From Betaproteobacteria bacterium (lineage in GTDB: Bacteria; Pseudomonadota; Gammaproteobacteria; Burkholderiales; Ga0077523), in assembly GCA_025350245.1 (NCBI GenBank), contig JANXYG010000049.1, positions 1-36,319 on the forward strand: a stretch of DNA of 36,319 bases, read 5' to 3'. Numbering within the stretch: the stretch's first letter is position 1; each line of letters begins with the position of its first letter. The translations under genes were made by a program, and so were the position numbers. Below the pieces are notes generated by a model. That model was not told where the DNA came from. It searched no databases and saw only the letters and a program-made list of their open reading frames with translations. Positions 29,181 through 36,319 of this stretch are shown piece by piece.

Positions 29181-30599
29181 ATGTCAGGGTCCGGTCATTT
29201 CGACGAGATGTATCGGGCGGACGGATCGATCCGTCCGCACTACCAGCCGCTGTCCGACTGGATCGCCGCGACGCCCGCGGAGCGCATCAAGCAGATGCGC
29301 GAGGCCGCCAACATGCTGTTCCATCGCGTTGGCATCACCTTCGCCGTCTACGGCGAGGAGGCGGGTGCCGAGCGCCTGATTCCGTTCGACATGCTCCCGC
29401 ACATCGTCCCGCTGGAAGAGTGGGGGATGCTCCAGCGCGGGCTGGAGCAACGTGTCAAGGCCCTGAACATGTTCCTGCACGACGTCTATCACGGACAGGA
29501 AATCCTCAGGTCGGGTCGCATTCCGGCCGAGCGCATCACCGGCAACAAGCAGTTCCGGCCCGAGATGGTCGGAATCGACGTGCCACGCGGCATCTATGCC
29601 CACATCGCGGGGGTCGATCTGGTGCGTGCCGGTGCCGGCGAGTATTACGTTCTTGAGGACAACCTGCGCACGCCGTCGGGTGTGTCCTACATGCTGGAGA
29701 ACCGCAAGATGATGATGCGGCTGGTGCCCGAACTGTTCGCGCGCCAGTCGATCGCTCCGGTCGAGCATTACCCGGATCTGCTGCTCGACACCTTGCGGGC
29801 GGTCGCGCCGTCGAACGCCGACAACCCGACCGTGGTGCTGCTCACGCCCGGGCAGCACAACAGTGCGTACTTCGAGCACGCGTTCCTGGCCCAGCAGATG
29901 GGTATCGAACTGGTCGAGGGCGCCGATCTGTTCGTGGCCGATGACACGGTGTTCATGCGCAACACCGCCGGCCCGCAGCGCGTCGATGTCGTCTACCGCC
30001 GCATCGACGACGACTTTCTCGATCCGGTCGCCTTTCGCGCCGATTCGATGCTCGGGGTCCCGGGGCTGGTAAATGCCTATCGCGCCGGCCGCGTCACGCT
30101 CTGCAACGCGATCGGAACCGGCGTTGCGGACGACAAATCGGTGTATCCGTTCGTGCCCGAGATGATTCGTTTCTACCTCGGGCAGGAGCCGTTGCTGAAC
30201 AACGTTCCCACGTACCAGTTGCGCAACCGCGAAGACCTCGACTACACCCTTGCCCACCTGCGCGAGCTGGTGGTCAAGGAGGTCCATGGTTCCGGCGGAT
30301 ACGGCATGCTCATCGGGCCCACCAGCACCGAGCGCGAACGCGAGGCCTATCGGCTGCGCATTCTCGATGCGCCCGACAACTTCATTGCCCAGCCGACGCT
30401 GTCGCTGTCCACTTGTCCCATCTTCGTCGACTCGGGCGTCGCGCCCCGACACATCGACCTGCGGCCGTTCGTGCTGTCGGGCAAGCAGGTGGTGATGTGT
30501 CCGGGCGGTCTCACCCGGGTGGCGCTGCGCGAAGGGTCACTGGTGGTGAACTCCTCGCAGGGCGGTGGCACCAAGGACACCTGGGTGCTCAACGCCTGA
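29181..30599 (+). CDS. Circularly permuted ATP-grasp protein (DUF404/DUF407), Anbu operon
   Basis: 472 residues from the ATG at 29181, chosen over an upstream start at 29133 because the family begins close to FDEMYRADGSIRPHYQPL and GGGGAG lies upstream. Hallmarks: EYYVLEDNLRTPSGVSYMLE (about 157-176), VVLLTPGQHNSAYFEHAFLA, VYRRIDDDFLDP, LVKEVHGSGGYGMLIGP (written here as ELVVKEVHGSGGYGMLIGP) and HIDLRPFVLSGK. By fold it should join a carboxylate to an amine using ATP. Comparative genomics links this family with alpha-E, transglutaminase and Anbu proteins in a predicted peptide-synthesis or tagging system. It is the first of four closely spaced genes. Confidence 0.92.
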   Translation: MSGSGHFDEMYRADGSIRPHYQPLSDWIAATPAERIKQMREAANMLFHRVGITFAVYGEEAGAERLIPFDMLPHIVPLEEWGMLQRGLEQRVKALNMFLHDVYHGQEILRSGRIPAERITGNKQFRPEMVGIDVPRGIYAHIAGVDLVRAGAGEYYVLEDNLRTPSGVSYMLENRKMMMRLVPELFARQSIAPVEHYPDLLLDTLRAVAPSNADNPTVVLLTPGQHNSAYFEHAFLAQQMGIELVEGADLFVADDTVFMRNTAGPQRVDVVYRRIDDDFLDPVAFRADSMLGVPGLVNAYRAGRVTLCNAIGTGVADDKSVYPFVPEMIRFYLGQEPLLNNVPTYQLRNREDLDYTLAHLRELVVKEVHGSGGYGMLIGPTSTEREREAYRLRILDAPDNFIAQPTLSLSTCPIFVDSGVAPRHIDLRPFVLSGKQVVMCPGGLTRVALREGSLVVNSSQGGGTKDTWVLNA

Positions 30600-30649
30600 C
30601 CGCGCCGCGCCCGCGAACAGCACCGGAACCGACCGAAGCCAGACAACCC

Positions 30650-31609
30650 ATGCTCAGCCGTACCGCCAACTACCTTTACTGGATGGCCCGCTATGTCGAG
30701 CGGATGGAGAACACCGCCCGCATCCTCGACGTGACCTATCGCATGTCGCTGGTGCCCAAGGACGCGCGCCTGGCCGACCAGGAGTGGTACGCACCGCTCA
30801 ACATCACCGGCACGCTGTATCCGTTCGAGGGGCACTACAGCCAGGTGGTGCCCACCGGTGTCATGCATTTCATGACGCTCGACCCCGACAATCCGGCGAG
30901 CATCGTCTCGTGCGCCCGGGCGGCGCGGGAGAGCGCGCGCGCGGTACGCGGCAGCATCACCTCCGAGATGTGGGAGGTCATCAATGCCACGTGGCTGGAA
31001 ATCCAGAAAATGACCGATGCCGCGCTTTCGTCGGACCGGTCGCTGATGTTCTTCGAATGGGTCAAGGAGCGTTCGCACCTGTTCCGCGGCGTCACGGTGG
31101 GGACCATGCTGCGCGACGAGGCTTTTCATTTTCATCGTCTCGGCACCTTCATCGAGCGCGCCGACAACACCGCGCGTATCCTCGACGTGAAGTACCACGT
31201 GTTGCTGCCGAGCCTGGAAGACGTCGGTGGCGCAGTGGACTATTATCAATGGGCGGCGGTGTTGCGTTCGGTGTCGGCATTCGAGTCGTACCGCAAGGTC
31301 TATCGTTCGGTGGTCACGCCGTTGCGGGTGGCCGAACTGCTGATCCTGCGCGCCGACATGCCGCGCAGCCTGCATGCGTGCACTCGCGAGGCCTACGAGA
31401 TCCTGCAGCATCTCTCGCGGTCGAAATCCAGCGAGGTGCTGCGGCTGGCCGGCCAGATCCAGGCCGGGCTGCAGTTCGGCCGGATCGACACGATCTTCGC
31501 CGCCGGCGTGCACGAATATCTGACCAATTTTCTCGAAAGCATCGGGGCGCTCGGGACGGAGGTCAACAAGGCATTTTTCGCCACCGGCGAGTCGGCGGTG
31601 TCGGTGTAG
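30650..31609 (+). CDS. Alpha-E domain protein (DUF403), Anbu operon
   Basis: 319 residues, all-helical. The start MLSRTANYLYWMARYVERME is diagnostic, and the repeat of the same idea appears near the middle (FHRLGTFIERADNTARILDV). The helices carry conserved ER and RADN-type charged pairs. Family function is unknown; it always travels with the ATP-grasp partner and is fused to it in some genomes, suggesting a complex. It lies 50 bases after the ATP-grasp gene and 85 bases before the Anbu gene. Confidence 0.92.
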   Translation: MLSRTANYLYWMARYVERMENTARILDVTYRMSLVPKDARLADQEWYAPLNITGTLYPFEGHYSQVVPTGVMHFMTLDPDNPASIVSCARAARESARAVRGSITSEMWEVINATWLEIQKMTDAALSSDRSLMFFEWVKERSHLFRGVTVGTMLRDEAFHFHRLGTFIERADNTARILDVKYHVLLPSLEDVGGAVDYYQWAAVLRSVSAFESYRKVYRSVVTPLRVAELLILRADMPRSLHACTREAYEILQHLSRSKSSEVLRLAGQIQAGLQFGRIDTIFAAGVHEYLTNFLESIGALGTEVNKAFFATGESAVSV

Positions 31610-31694
31610 GACGAAGCGGACCGACGATGGGCGGCGCCGAGAGCCATTGGCTGGCGCGAAGCTCGCGGAGCAAAACGGAAAGGCAGGAATTCAC

Positions 31695-32429
31695 ATGACG
31701 TATTGCGTAGCAATCATGCTCGACTCGGGAATGCTGTTCGCGTCCGACTCCCGCACCAACGCCGGCGTGGATCACATCGCGACTTTCAGCAAGATGAAGG
31801 TGTTCGAGAAGAAAGACGATCGGGTCATGGTCCTGCTGTCCTCGGGCAACCTCGCGATCACCCAGGGCGTGATCAACATCCTCGATCGTCAAGGTCAGTC
31901 CGAACCCGACCAGGACACCATCTGGACCGCCGAAAGCATGTATGACGTTGCCACACTGGTGGGCGCTGCGCTGCGCGAGATGCAGCGGCGCGATGGCCCC
32001 TACCTGATGCAGGGCAACGTCGACTTCAATGCCACGCTGTTGCTCGGTGGCCAGATCGGCAATGAACCCCCGCGGCTGTTCAACATCTACGCGCAGGGCA
32101 ACTTCATCGAGGCGACCGCCGACAACCTGTATTTCCAGGTCGGCGAGAGCAAGTACGGCAAGCCGGTGCTCGACCGGGTGGTGTCGGGCAAGACCCCGGT
32201 CGCCGAGGCCGCCAAGTGCGTGCTGATCTCGTTCGACTCGACGATTCGTTCCAACATCTCGGTGGGCCTGCCGATCGAGATGCTGTGGTACCCGCGCGAC
32301 GCGCTGCGCGTGGGCATGCACAAGCGGATCATCGACGGTGATCCGTACTTCAGCATGCTGCGCCAGGGATGGGGTGGCGGACTGCGCCGCGTCTTCGGCG
32401 AATTGCCCAACCCCGACTGGCTGTCGTGA
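31695..32429 (+). CDS. Anbu (proteasome-type peptidase, ancestral beta subunit)
   Basis: 244 residues. The chain starts MTYCVAIMLDSGMLFASDSR and continues TNAGVDHIATFSKMKVF, the Anbu/BPH signature. After removal of Met1, Thr2 would be the N-terminal nucleophile as in proteasome beta subunits and HslV, with the Asp of ASDSR and a lysine in SKMK as the usual partners. Later segments (FNATLLLGGQIG, LYFQVGESKYGKPVLDRVV) are typical. Anbu forms ring- or helix-like assemblies of self-compartmentalising type, and its substrate is not established as far as I know. A good ribosome binding site (GGCAGGA) precedes the ATG. No unfoldase gene is present. Confidence 0.93.
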   Translation: MTYCVAIMLDSGMLFASDSRTNAGVDHIATFSKMKVFEKKDDRVMVLLSSGNLAITQGVINILDRQGQSEPDQDTIWTAESMYDVATLVGAALREMQRRDGPYLMQGNVDFNATLLLGGQIGNEPPRLFNIYAQGNFIEATADNLYFQVGESKYGKPVLDRVVSGKTPVAEAAKCVLISFDSTIRSNISVGLPIEMLWYPRDALRVGMHKRIIDGDPYFSMLRQGWGGGLRRVFGELPNPDWLS

Positions 32430-32514
32430 ACGGCGCCGTGGCGGCGCCGGACGCCCCGCCGGTCCGCGCACCCGCGCCGAATCACGGTCCCGGCAAACCA
32501 GGCATACCGCAACG

Positions 32515-35500
32515 ATGACCATCCGCGTCGCTCTGCATCACGAAACCCGCTATCGCTTCGACCGGCTGGTGCACCTGAGTCCACACGAGGTCCGCTTGCG
32601 GCCCGCGGCCCATTGCCGTACGCCGATCGAGAGCTATTCGTTGCGGGTCGCACCCGAAGGCCATTTCATGAACTGGCAACAGGACCCCTACGGCAACTTC
32701 GTCGCCCGGGCGGTGTTCCCCGAGCCGGCGCGTGAACTCGCGGTGGTGGTCGATCTGGTCGCGGACATGACCGTGATCAACCCTTTCGATTTCTTCCTCG
32801 ATCCGGCGGCCGAGAAATTTCCGTTCACCTACACCGAGTCGACCCGGCGCGAACTGGCGCCATTCCTCGAGACCGAAGCGGCCAGCCCGGCGTTCACCGC
32901 TTTCCTGGCGGGATTCCGGCGCGAGCATCTGCGCCAACCGCTCGGCACCGCCGATCTGCTGGTGGCATTGAACCAGGCCGTACAACGCAACACCCGCTAC
33001 ATCGTGCGCCTGGAGCCGGGGGTCCAGACGCCGGACCAGACACTGTCGCTGGCGAGCGGATCGTGCCGGGATTCCGGCTGGTTGCTGGTGCAGCTGCTGC
33101 GCCACCTCGGGCTGGCAGCGCGTTTCGTCTCGGGCTACCTGATCCAGCTCGCGCCCGACATCAAGGCGCTCGACGGTCCGGCAGGGCCGGCGCGCGACTT
33201 CACCGACCTGCACGCCTGGGCCGAAGTGTTTCTGCCCGGGGCCGGCTGGGTCGGCCTCGATGCCACGTCGGGTCTGATGGCGGGCGAGGGCCACATCCCG
33301 CTCGCCGCCACCGCATTGCCCTCCAGCGCGGCGCCGGTCACCGGCTTCACCGATGTATGCGAAGTCAGCTTCGGCTTCGAGATGTCGGTCACCCGCGTGC
33401 ACGAAGATCCGCGCGTGACGCGACCCTTCACCGAGCTGCAATGGACCGCCATCGACACTCTCGGGCAGAAGGTCGAGCACCAGCTCGCCACTTGGGATGT
33501 CCGTCTGACCATGGGCGGCGAGCCCACCTTCGTGTCGGTGGACAACACCGAGGGCCGCGAGTGGAACTTCGATGCTCACGGCGAAGAGAAGCGCGGCCTC
33601 GCCGGCGAGCTCCTGCTGCGCCTGCGCGACCGGTTCGCCGCGGGTGCCATGCTGTACCACGGGCAGGGCAAATGGTATCCGGGCGAGCCGTTGCCGCGCT
33701 GGGCGTTGGGTTGCTTCTGGCGTACCGACGGGGTGCCGCTCTGGAAGCATGCCGCGCTGCTGGCCGGCGACACCGGGGGCGTTGCGAATCATCAAGACGC
33801 CCTGCGTATCGCCGAGACGCTGACCGCGTTGCTGGGCCTGCACCGCGCCTACCTTCATCCCGCGTTCGAAGACATCTGGACCGCGGTGAAAGACGAGCAA
33901 CGCGCACCGGTCAACGCCGATCCACTGGAGCATGACCTGGGCGATCCCGATGCGCGCACGAAACTGGCGCACCTGCTCGATGGCGCTCTCGGTGATCCGG
34001 CCGGCTATGTGCTGCCGCTGAAGGCGAAGCCGCGGGCGGAAGGCGAGCGTGCGGGTCGCGTGGTGTGGACGAGTTCGCGTTGGCCGGTCAGGCGCGAGCA
34101 TCTTTACCTCATGGGTGGCGATTCGGCGATGGGCTATCGGCTGCCGCTGGCCTCGCTGCCGACGGTGCTCCCGGAAGACGTGGAACCGCCGGTCGAGCCG
34201 GATCCGTTCGCGCCGCGATCGCCGCTGGCGGTGGCGGCGGATCAGATGGCGGGCGAACCGGAAGCAGCGGCGCCCGTCGAGGTCGCCGCGGGGAAGTCGG
34301 CGCGCGACCTCATCCGCACCGCACTGTGCATCGAGGCGCGCGACGGCATCGTGCATGTGTTCCTGCCGCCGGTCGCGACGCTCGACGACTACGTCGATCT
34401 GGTGACGCGGGTCGAAGAGGCCGCGGTCCGCTGCCGAATCCCGGTGCGCATCGAAGGCTACACGCCGCCGTTCGACCAGCGACTGCAGCGTTTCTTCGTC
34501 ACACCTGATCCGGGGGTGATCGAAGTCAACATCCACCCGGCGGCCAACTGGCGTGATCTGGTGGACAACACCAAAGCCCTCTATGAAGAGGCACGCCTCG
34601 CGCGGCTGTCGTCCGAGAAGTTCATGCTCGACGGACGCCACACCGGCACCGGCGGGGGCAACCACGTGACCGTCGGCGCCGCGAAGCCGGTCGACAGCCC
34701 GCTGCTGCGGCGCCCCGACCTGCTGCGCAGCCTGATCACCTACTGGCAGAACCATCCGTCGCTGTCGTATCTGTTCTCCGGCCTGTTCATCGGGCCGACC
34801 AGCCAGGCGCCACGGGTCGACGAGGCGCGCGACGACAGCCTGTATGAACTCGAAATCGCGTTCCACGAAATGTCGCGGCTCGCGAAACCCGGTCAGGAAG
34901 TGCCTGAGCCGTGGCTGGTCGACCGGCTCTTGCGTAACCTGCTGGTGGATGTGACCGGCAATACGCACCGGGCCGAATTCTCGATCGACAAGCTGTACTC
35001 GCCCGATGCCCCGACCGGGCGCCTCGGCTTGCTCGAATTCCGCGCTTTCGAGATGCCGCCACACTGGCAGATGAGCGCGCTGCAGATGCTTTTGCTGCGG
35101 GCGCTGATCGCCCGCTTCTGGAAGGCGCCCTATGATGAGCGCCTGGTCGACTGGCGGACCAGCCTGCATGATCGCTTCATGCTGCCGCACTTCGTGCGCC
35201 AGGACCTGCACGACGTGATCCACGACCTGAATCGCGCCGGTTACGGGTTCGAGCCCGAATGGTTCGCGCCGTTCGTGGAGTTCCGCTTCCCTCGATTCGG
35301 CACGGCCGTGTACCAGGGCGTGGAAATCGAACTGCGACAGGCGCTGGAGCCGTGGCATGTGCTCGGCGAGGAAGTGGCGGGCAGCGGGACATCCCGCTAC
35401 GTCGATTCGTCGCTCGAGCGCGTCCAGGTCAGGGTTTCGCATCTCAACATCCGGCGCTATGCCGTCACCTGCAACGGTCGCACCGTGCCGCTGGCTCCCA

Positions 35501-35892
35501 CCGGTGTCGAGGGCGAGTTCGTCGCCGGCGTACGCTATCGCGCCTGGCAGCCACCGTCGGCGCTGCACCCGACCATCCCGGTACATTCACCATTGGTGTT
35601 CGACCTGTACGACCAGTGGAGCGGTCGCAGCATCGGTGGCTGCACCTATCATGTCGTGCATCCGGGCGGGCGCAGCTATGAGCGCTTTCCGGTCAATGCC
35701 AACGAAGCGGAGGCCAGGCGCGTGGCGCGGTTCCAGGCGGCCGGCCATACCCCCGGCACGATGCCTTATCGCCCGGAGTTGCCCAGCCGCGAACTGCCGC
35801 TGACGCTCGACCTGCGGCGGGCACCCGAATACATCGGCCGCACGCCTCCCGGTGGCACATCGGCGATGCCCCCGCAGCAACAGCAACAATAA
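32515..35892 (+). CDS. Transglutaminase-like protease fused to DUF2126, Anbu operon
   Basis: 1125 residues from the ATG at 32515. The N-terminal 300 residues are a transglutaminase/papain-like domain with an intact triad: Cys184 in ASGSCRDSGW, His233 in DLHAWAEVF, Asp249 in GLDATSG. The rest is DUF2126, starting near LATWDVRLTMGGEPTFVSVD and including ARTKLAHLLDGALGDP, HTGTGGGNHVTVGAAKPVDS and FRAFEMPPHWQMSALQMLLL. The C-terminus is glutamine-rich. In this operon type the protein is thought to cleave or form peptide bonds on the product of the ATP-grasp ligase (inference from gene association). Cytoplasmic, with no signal peptide. Spacing to the Anbu gene is 85 bases. Confidence 0.93.
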   Translation: MTIRVALHHETRYRFDRLVHLSPHEVRLRPAAHCRTPIESYSLRVAPEGHFMNWQQDPYGNFVARAVFPEPARELAVVVDLVADMTVINPFDFFLDPAAEKFPFTYTESTRRELAPFLETEAASPAFTAFLAGFRREHLRQPLGTADLLVALNQAVQRNTRYIVRLEPGVQTPDQTLSLASGSCRDSGWLLVQLLRHLGLAARFVSGYLIQLAPDIKALDGPAGPARDFTDLHAWAEVFLPGAGWVGLDATSGLMAGEGHIPLAATALPSSAAPVTGFTDVCEVSFGFEMSVTRVHEDPRVTRPFTELQWTAIDTLGQKVEHQLATWDVRLTMGGEPTFVSVDNTEGREWNFDAHGEEKRGLAGELLLRLRDRFAAGAMLYHGQGKWYPGEPLPRWALGCFWRTDGVPLWKHAALLAGDTGGVANHQDALRIAETLTALLGLHRAYLHPAFEDIWTAVKDEQRAPVNADPLEHDLGDPDARTKLAHLLDGALGDPAGYVLPLKAKPRAEGERAGRVVWTSSRWPVRREHLYLMGGDSAMGYRLPLASLPTVLPEDVEPPVEPDPFAPRSPLAVAADQMAGEPEAAAPVEVAAGKSARDLIRTALCIEARDGIVHVFLPPVATLDDYVDLVTRVEEAAVRCRIPVRIEGYTPPFDQRLQRFFVTPDPGVIEVNIHPAANWRDLVDNTKALYEEARLARLSSEKFMLDGRHTGTGGGNHVTVGAAKPVDSPLLRRPDLLRSLITYWQNHPSLSYLFSGLFIGPTSQAPRVDEARDDSLYELEIAFHEMSRLAKPGQEVPEPWLVDRLLRNLLVDVTGNTHRAEFSIDKLYSPDAPTGRLGLLEFRAFEMPPHWQMSALQMLLLRALIARFWKAPYDERLVDWRTSLHDRFMLPHFVRQDLHDVIHDLNRAGYGFEPEWFAPFVEFRFPRFGTAVYQGVEIELRQALEPWHVLGEEVAGSGTSRYVDSSLERVQVRVSHLNIRRYAVTCNGRTVPLAPTGVEGEFVAGVRYRAWQPPSALHPTIPVHSPLVFDLYDQWSGRSIGGCTYHVVHPGGRSYERFPVNANEAEARRVARFQAAGHTPGTMPYRPELPSRELPLTLDLRRAPEYIGRTPPGGTSAMPPQQQQQ

Positions 35893-35901
35893 GCGACGAC
35901 C

Positions 35902-36126
35902 ATGGTCCGACGATACCTGACCGCGGCGGCAATGCTGGCTGTGCCGGCAATGGCGCAGACCTGGGTCGAGGTAGGCCGTGACCACGAAGTCGCCCACTAT
36001 GTCGATGCCGCTGGCCTCTCCCGTGACGGCGATGTCGTGCGGGGCACCAAGCGTGCGGTCTACCACGCCCCGCAGCCGATCGGCGACACTCACCTTCGCC
36101 GGTTCAAGCACCGCTATCCCGATAGC
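35902..36126 (+). pseudogene. Truncated secreted surface-adhesin-like protein
   Basis: Nine bases after the previous stop, an ATG opens a 75-residue segment with a signal peptide (RRYLTAAAMLAVPAMAQ), followed by TWVEVGRDHEVAHYVDAAGL and GTKRAVYHAPQPIGD. This resembles the start of small secreted proteins of the surface-adhesin E / CNP1-like kind, which are usually about 150 residues. The homologous part stops near residue 62, and the frame continues without a stop into the next gene. Likely a 5' remnant left by a deletion; family assignment is tentative. Confidence 0.5.
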
Positions 36127-36319
36127 ATGAAGACAATCTCGAAGTCGCTGTGGTCGTGGCTGGCGGCGATCGTGTTGTCGATGACGTGGGTCGTGGCGGC
36201 ACCAGCCGCCGGGGTCGAGCAGTTTTCCCCACAAGGTGAGGTCAAGGGGGTGCGCCAGGTACAGGCGCGGTTCTCCACGCCCATGGTGCCGTTCGGTGAT
36301 CCGCTGCTGCTGGAGCCGT
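36127..36319 (+). CDS. Alpha-2-macroglobulin family protein, 5' end only
   Basis: From the ATG at 36127 a new signal peptide begins (MKTISKSLWSWLAAIVLSMT, then WVVAAPAAG), followed by FSPQGEVKGVRQVQARFSTP and MVPFGDPLLLEP. That is the start of the mature part of bacterial alpha-2-macroglobulins (YfaS type), large periplasmic protease traps. The window ends after 64 codons. The start has no visible ribosome binding site and lies in frame with the adhesin-like remnant upstream, so translation could begin at 35902 and produce a fusion with two signal peptides. Confidence 0.75.
   Translation, partial: MKTISKSLWSWLAAIVLSMTWVVAAPAAGVEQFSPQGEVKGVRQVQARFSTPMVPFGDPLLLEP

Noticed and set aside
32482-35586. 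A 1034-residue open frame on the minus strand opposite the transglutaminase-DUF2126 gene
   Set aside because: Composition is dominated by R, H, Q, A and E with no domain patterns. It mirrors the codon bias of the real gene on the plus strand; typical GC-rich antisense artefact.
1-36319. Prophage, integron or insertion sequence explaining the many broken genes
   Set aside because: No integrase, transposase or phage structural genes and no target-site-flanked elements were seen; the only mobile-like signals are short palindromic repeats.

Overview
The window is GC-rich chromosomal DNA, most likely from a betaproteobacterium (Burkholderiales or Rhodocyclales type). The clearest clues are a DUF1840 gene, two copies of a GC-rich dispersed repeat of the kind scattered through betaproteobacterial genomes, and a complete Anbu (bacterial proteasome homologue) operon. 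No rRNA, tRNA, CRISPR array or transposase gene was recognised. All family names come from reading the translated sequence; no database was searched.

Layout: 1-4.4 kb (+), a branched-chain amino acid type ABC transporter (3' end of livK, then livH, livM, livG, livF). It ends in a perfect 25-bp-arm inverted repeat that abuts a truncated minus-strand outer-membrane-protein gene. 4.7-9.4 kb (+), a chromate-resistance-like cluster (ChrB, a PepSY-like secreted protein, a ChrB-like gene with an internal deletion, a DUF1259/ChrL-like protein), followed by an iron-type ABC transporter in advanced decay: solute-binding, permease and ATPase genes have all lost large pieces. 9.5-15.5 kb (-), a trypsin-like protease plus FHA membrane protein pair, a DUF1840 gene, and a DUF1800-DUF1501 pair. 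15.7-23.8 kb (-), an RND heavy-metal efflux region: outer membrane factor, membrane fusion lipoprotein, a remnant of one RND pump, an HtrA-like protein whose catalytic His and Ser are replaced, a short-chain dehydrogenase remnant, and an intact RND pump. 24.1-27.2 kb, a LarA-family nickel-dependent racemase (-), divergent from a PAS-GGDEF-EAL gene (+) split by a 61-bp duplication. 27.5-29.0 kb (+), a cysteine-hydrolase-like protein lacking its nucleophile, and an NADPH-dependent FMN reductase. 29.2-35.9 kb (+), the Anbu operon: circularly permuted ATP-grasp, alpha-E protein, Anbu, transglutaminase-DUF2126. 35.9 kb to the end (+), a truncated surface-adhesin-like gene running in frame into the start of an alpha-2-macroglobulin family gene.

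The theme running through the window is partial gene collapse beside intact operons. At least six genes carry internal or terminal deletions (ChrB-like, iron-type solute-binding protein, permease, ATPase, SDR, second RND pump). One gene is split by a short duplication, one has an in-frame TAG before coding-like sequence, and two enzyme-family proteins keep a good fold but lack catalytic residues (HtrA-like H to E and S to A; isochorismatase-like C to A). The most rewarding follow-ups are the inactive HtrA inside the metal-efflux cluster, the reversible-looking 61-bp duplication in the c-di-GMP gene, and the chimeric ORFs. The Anbu operon is intact, and its biochemical product is, as far as I know, still unresolved.
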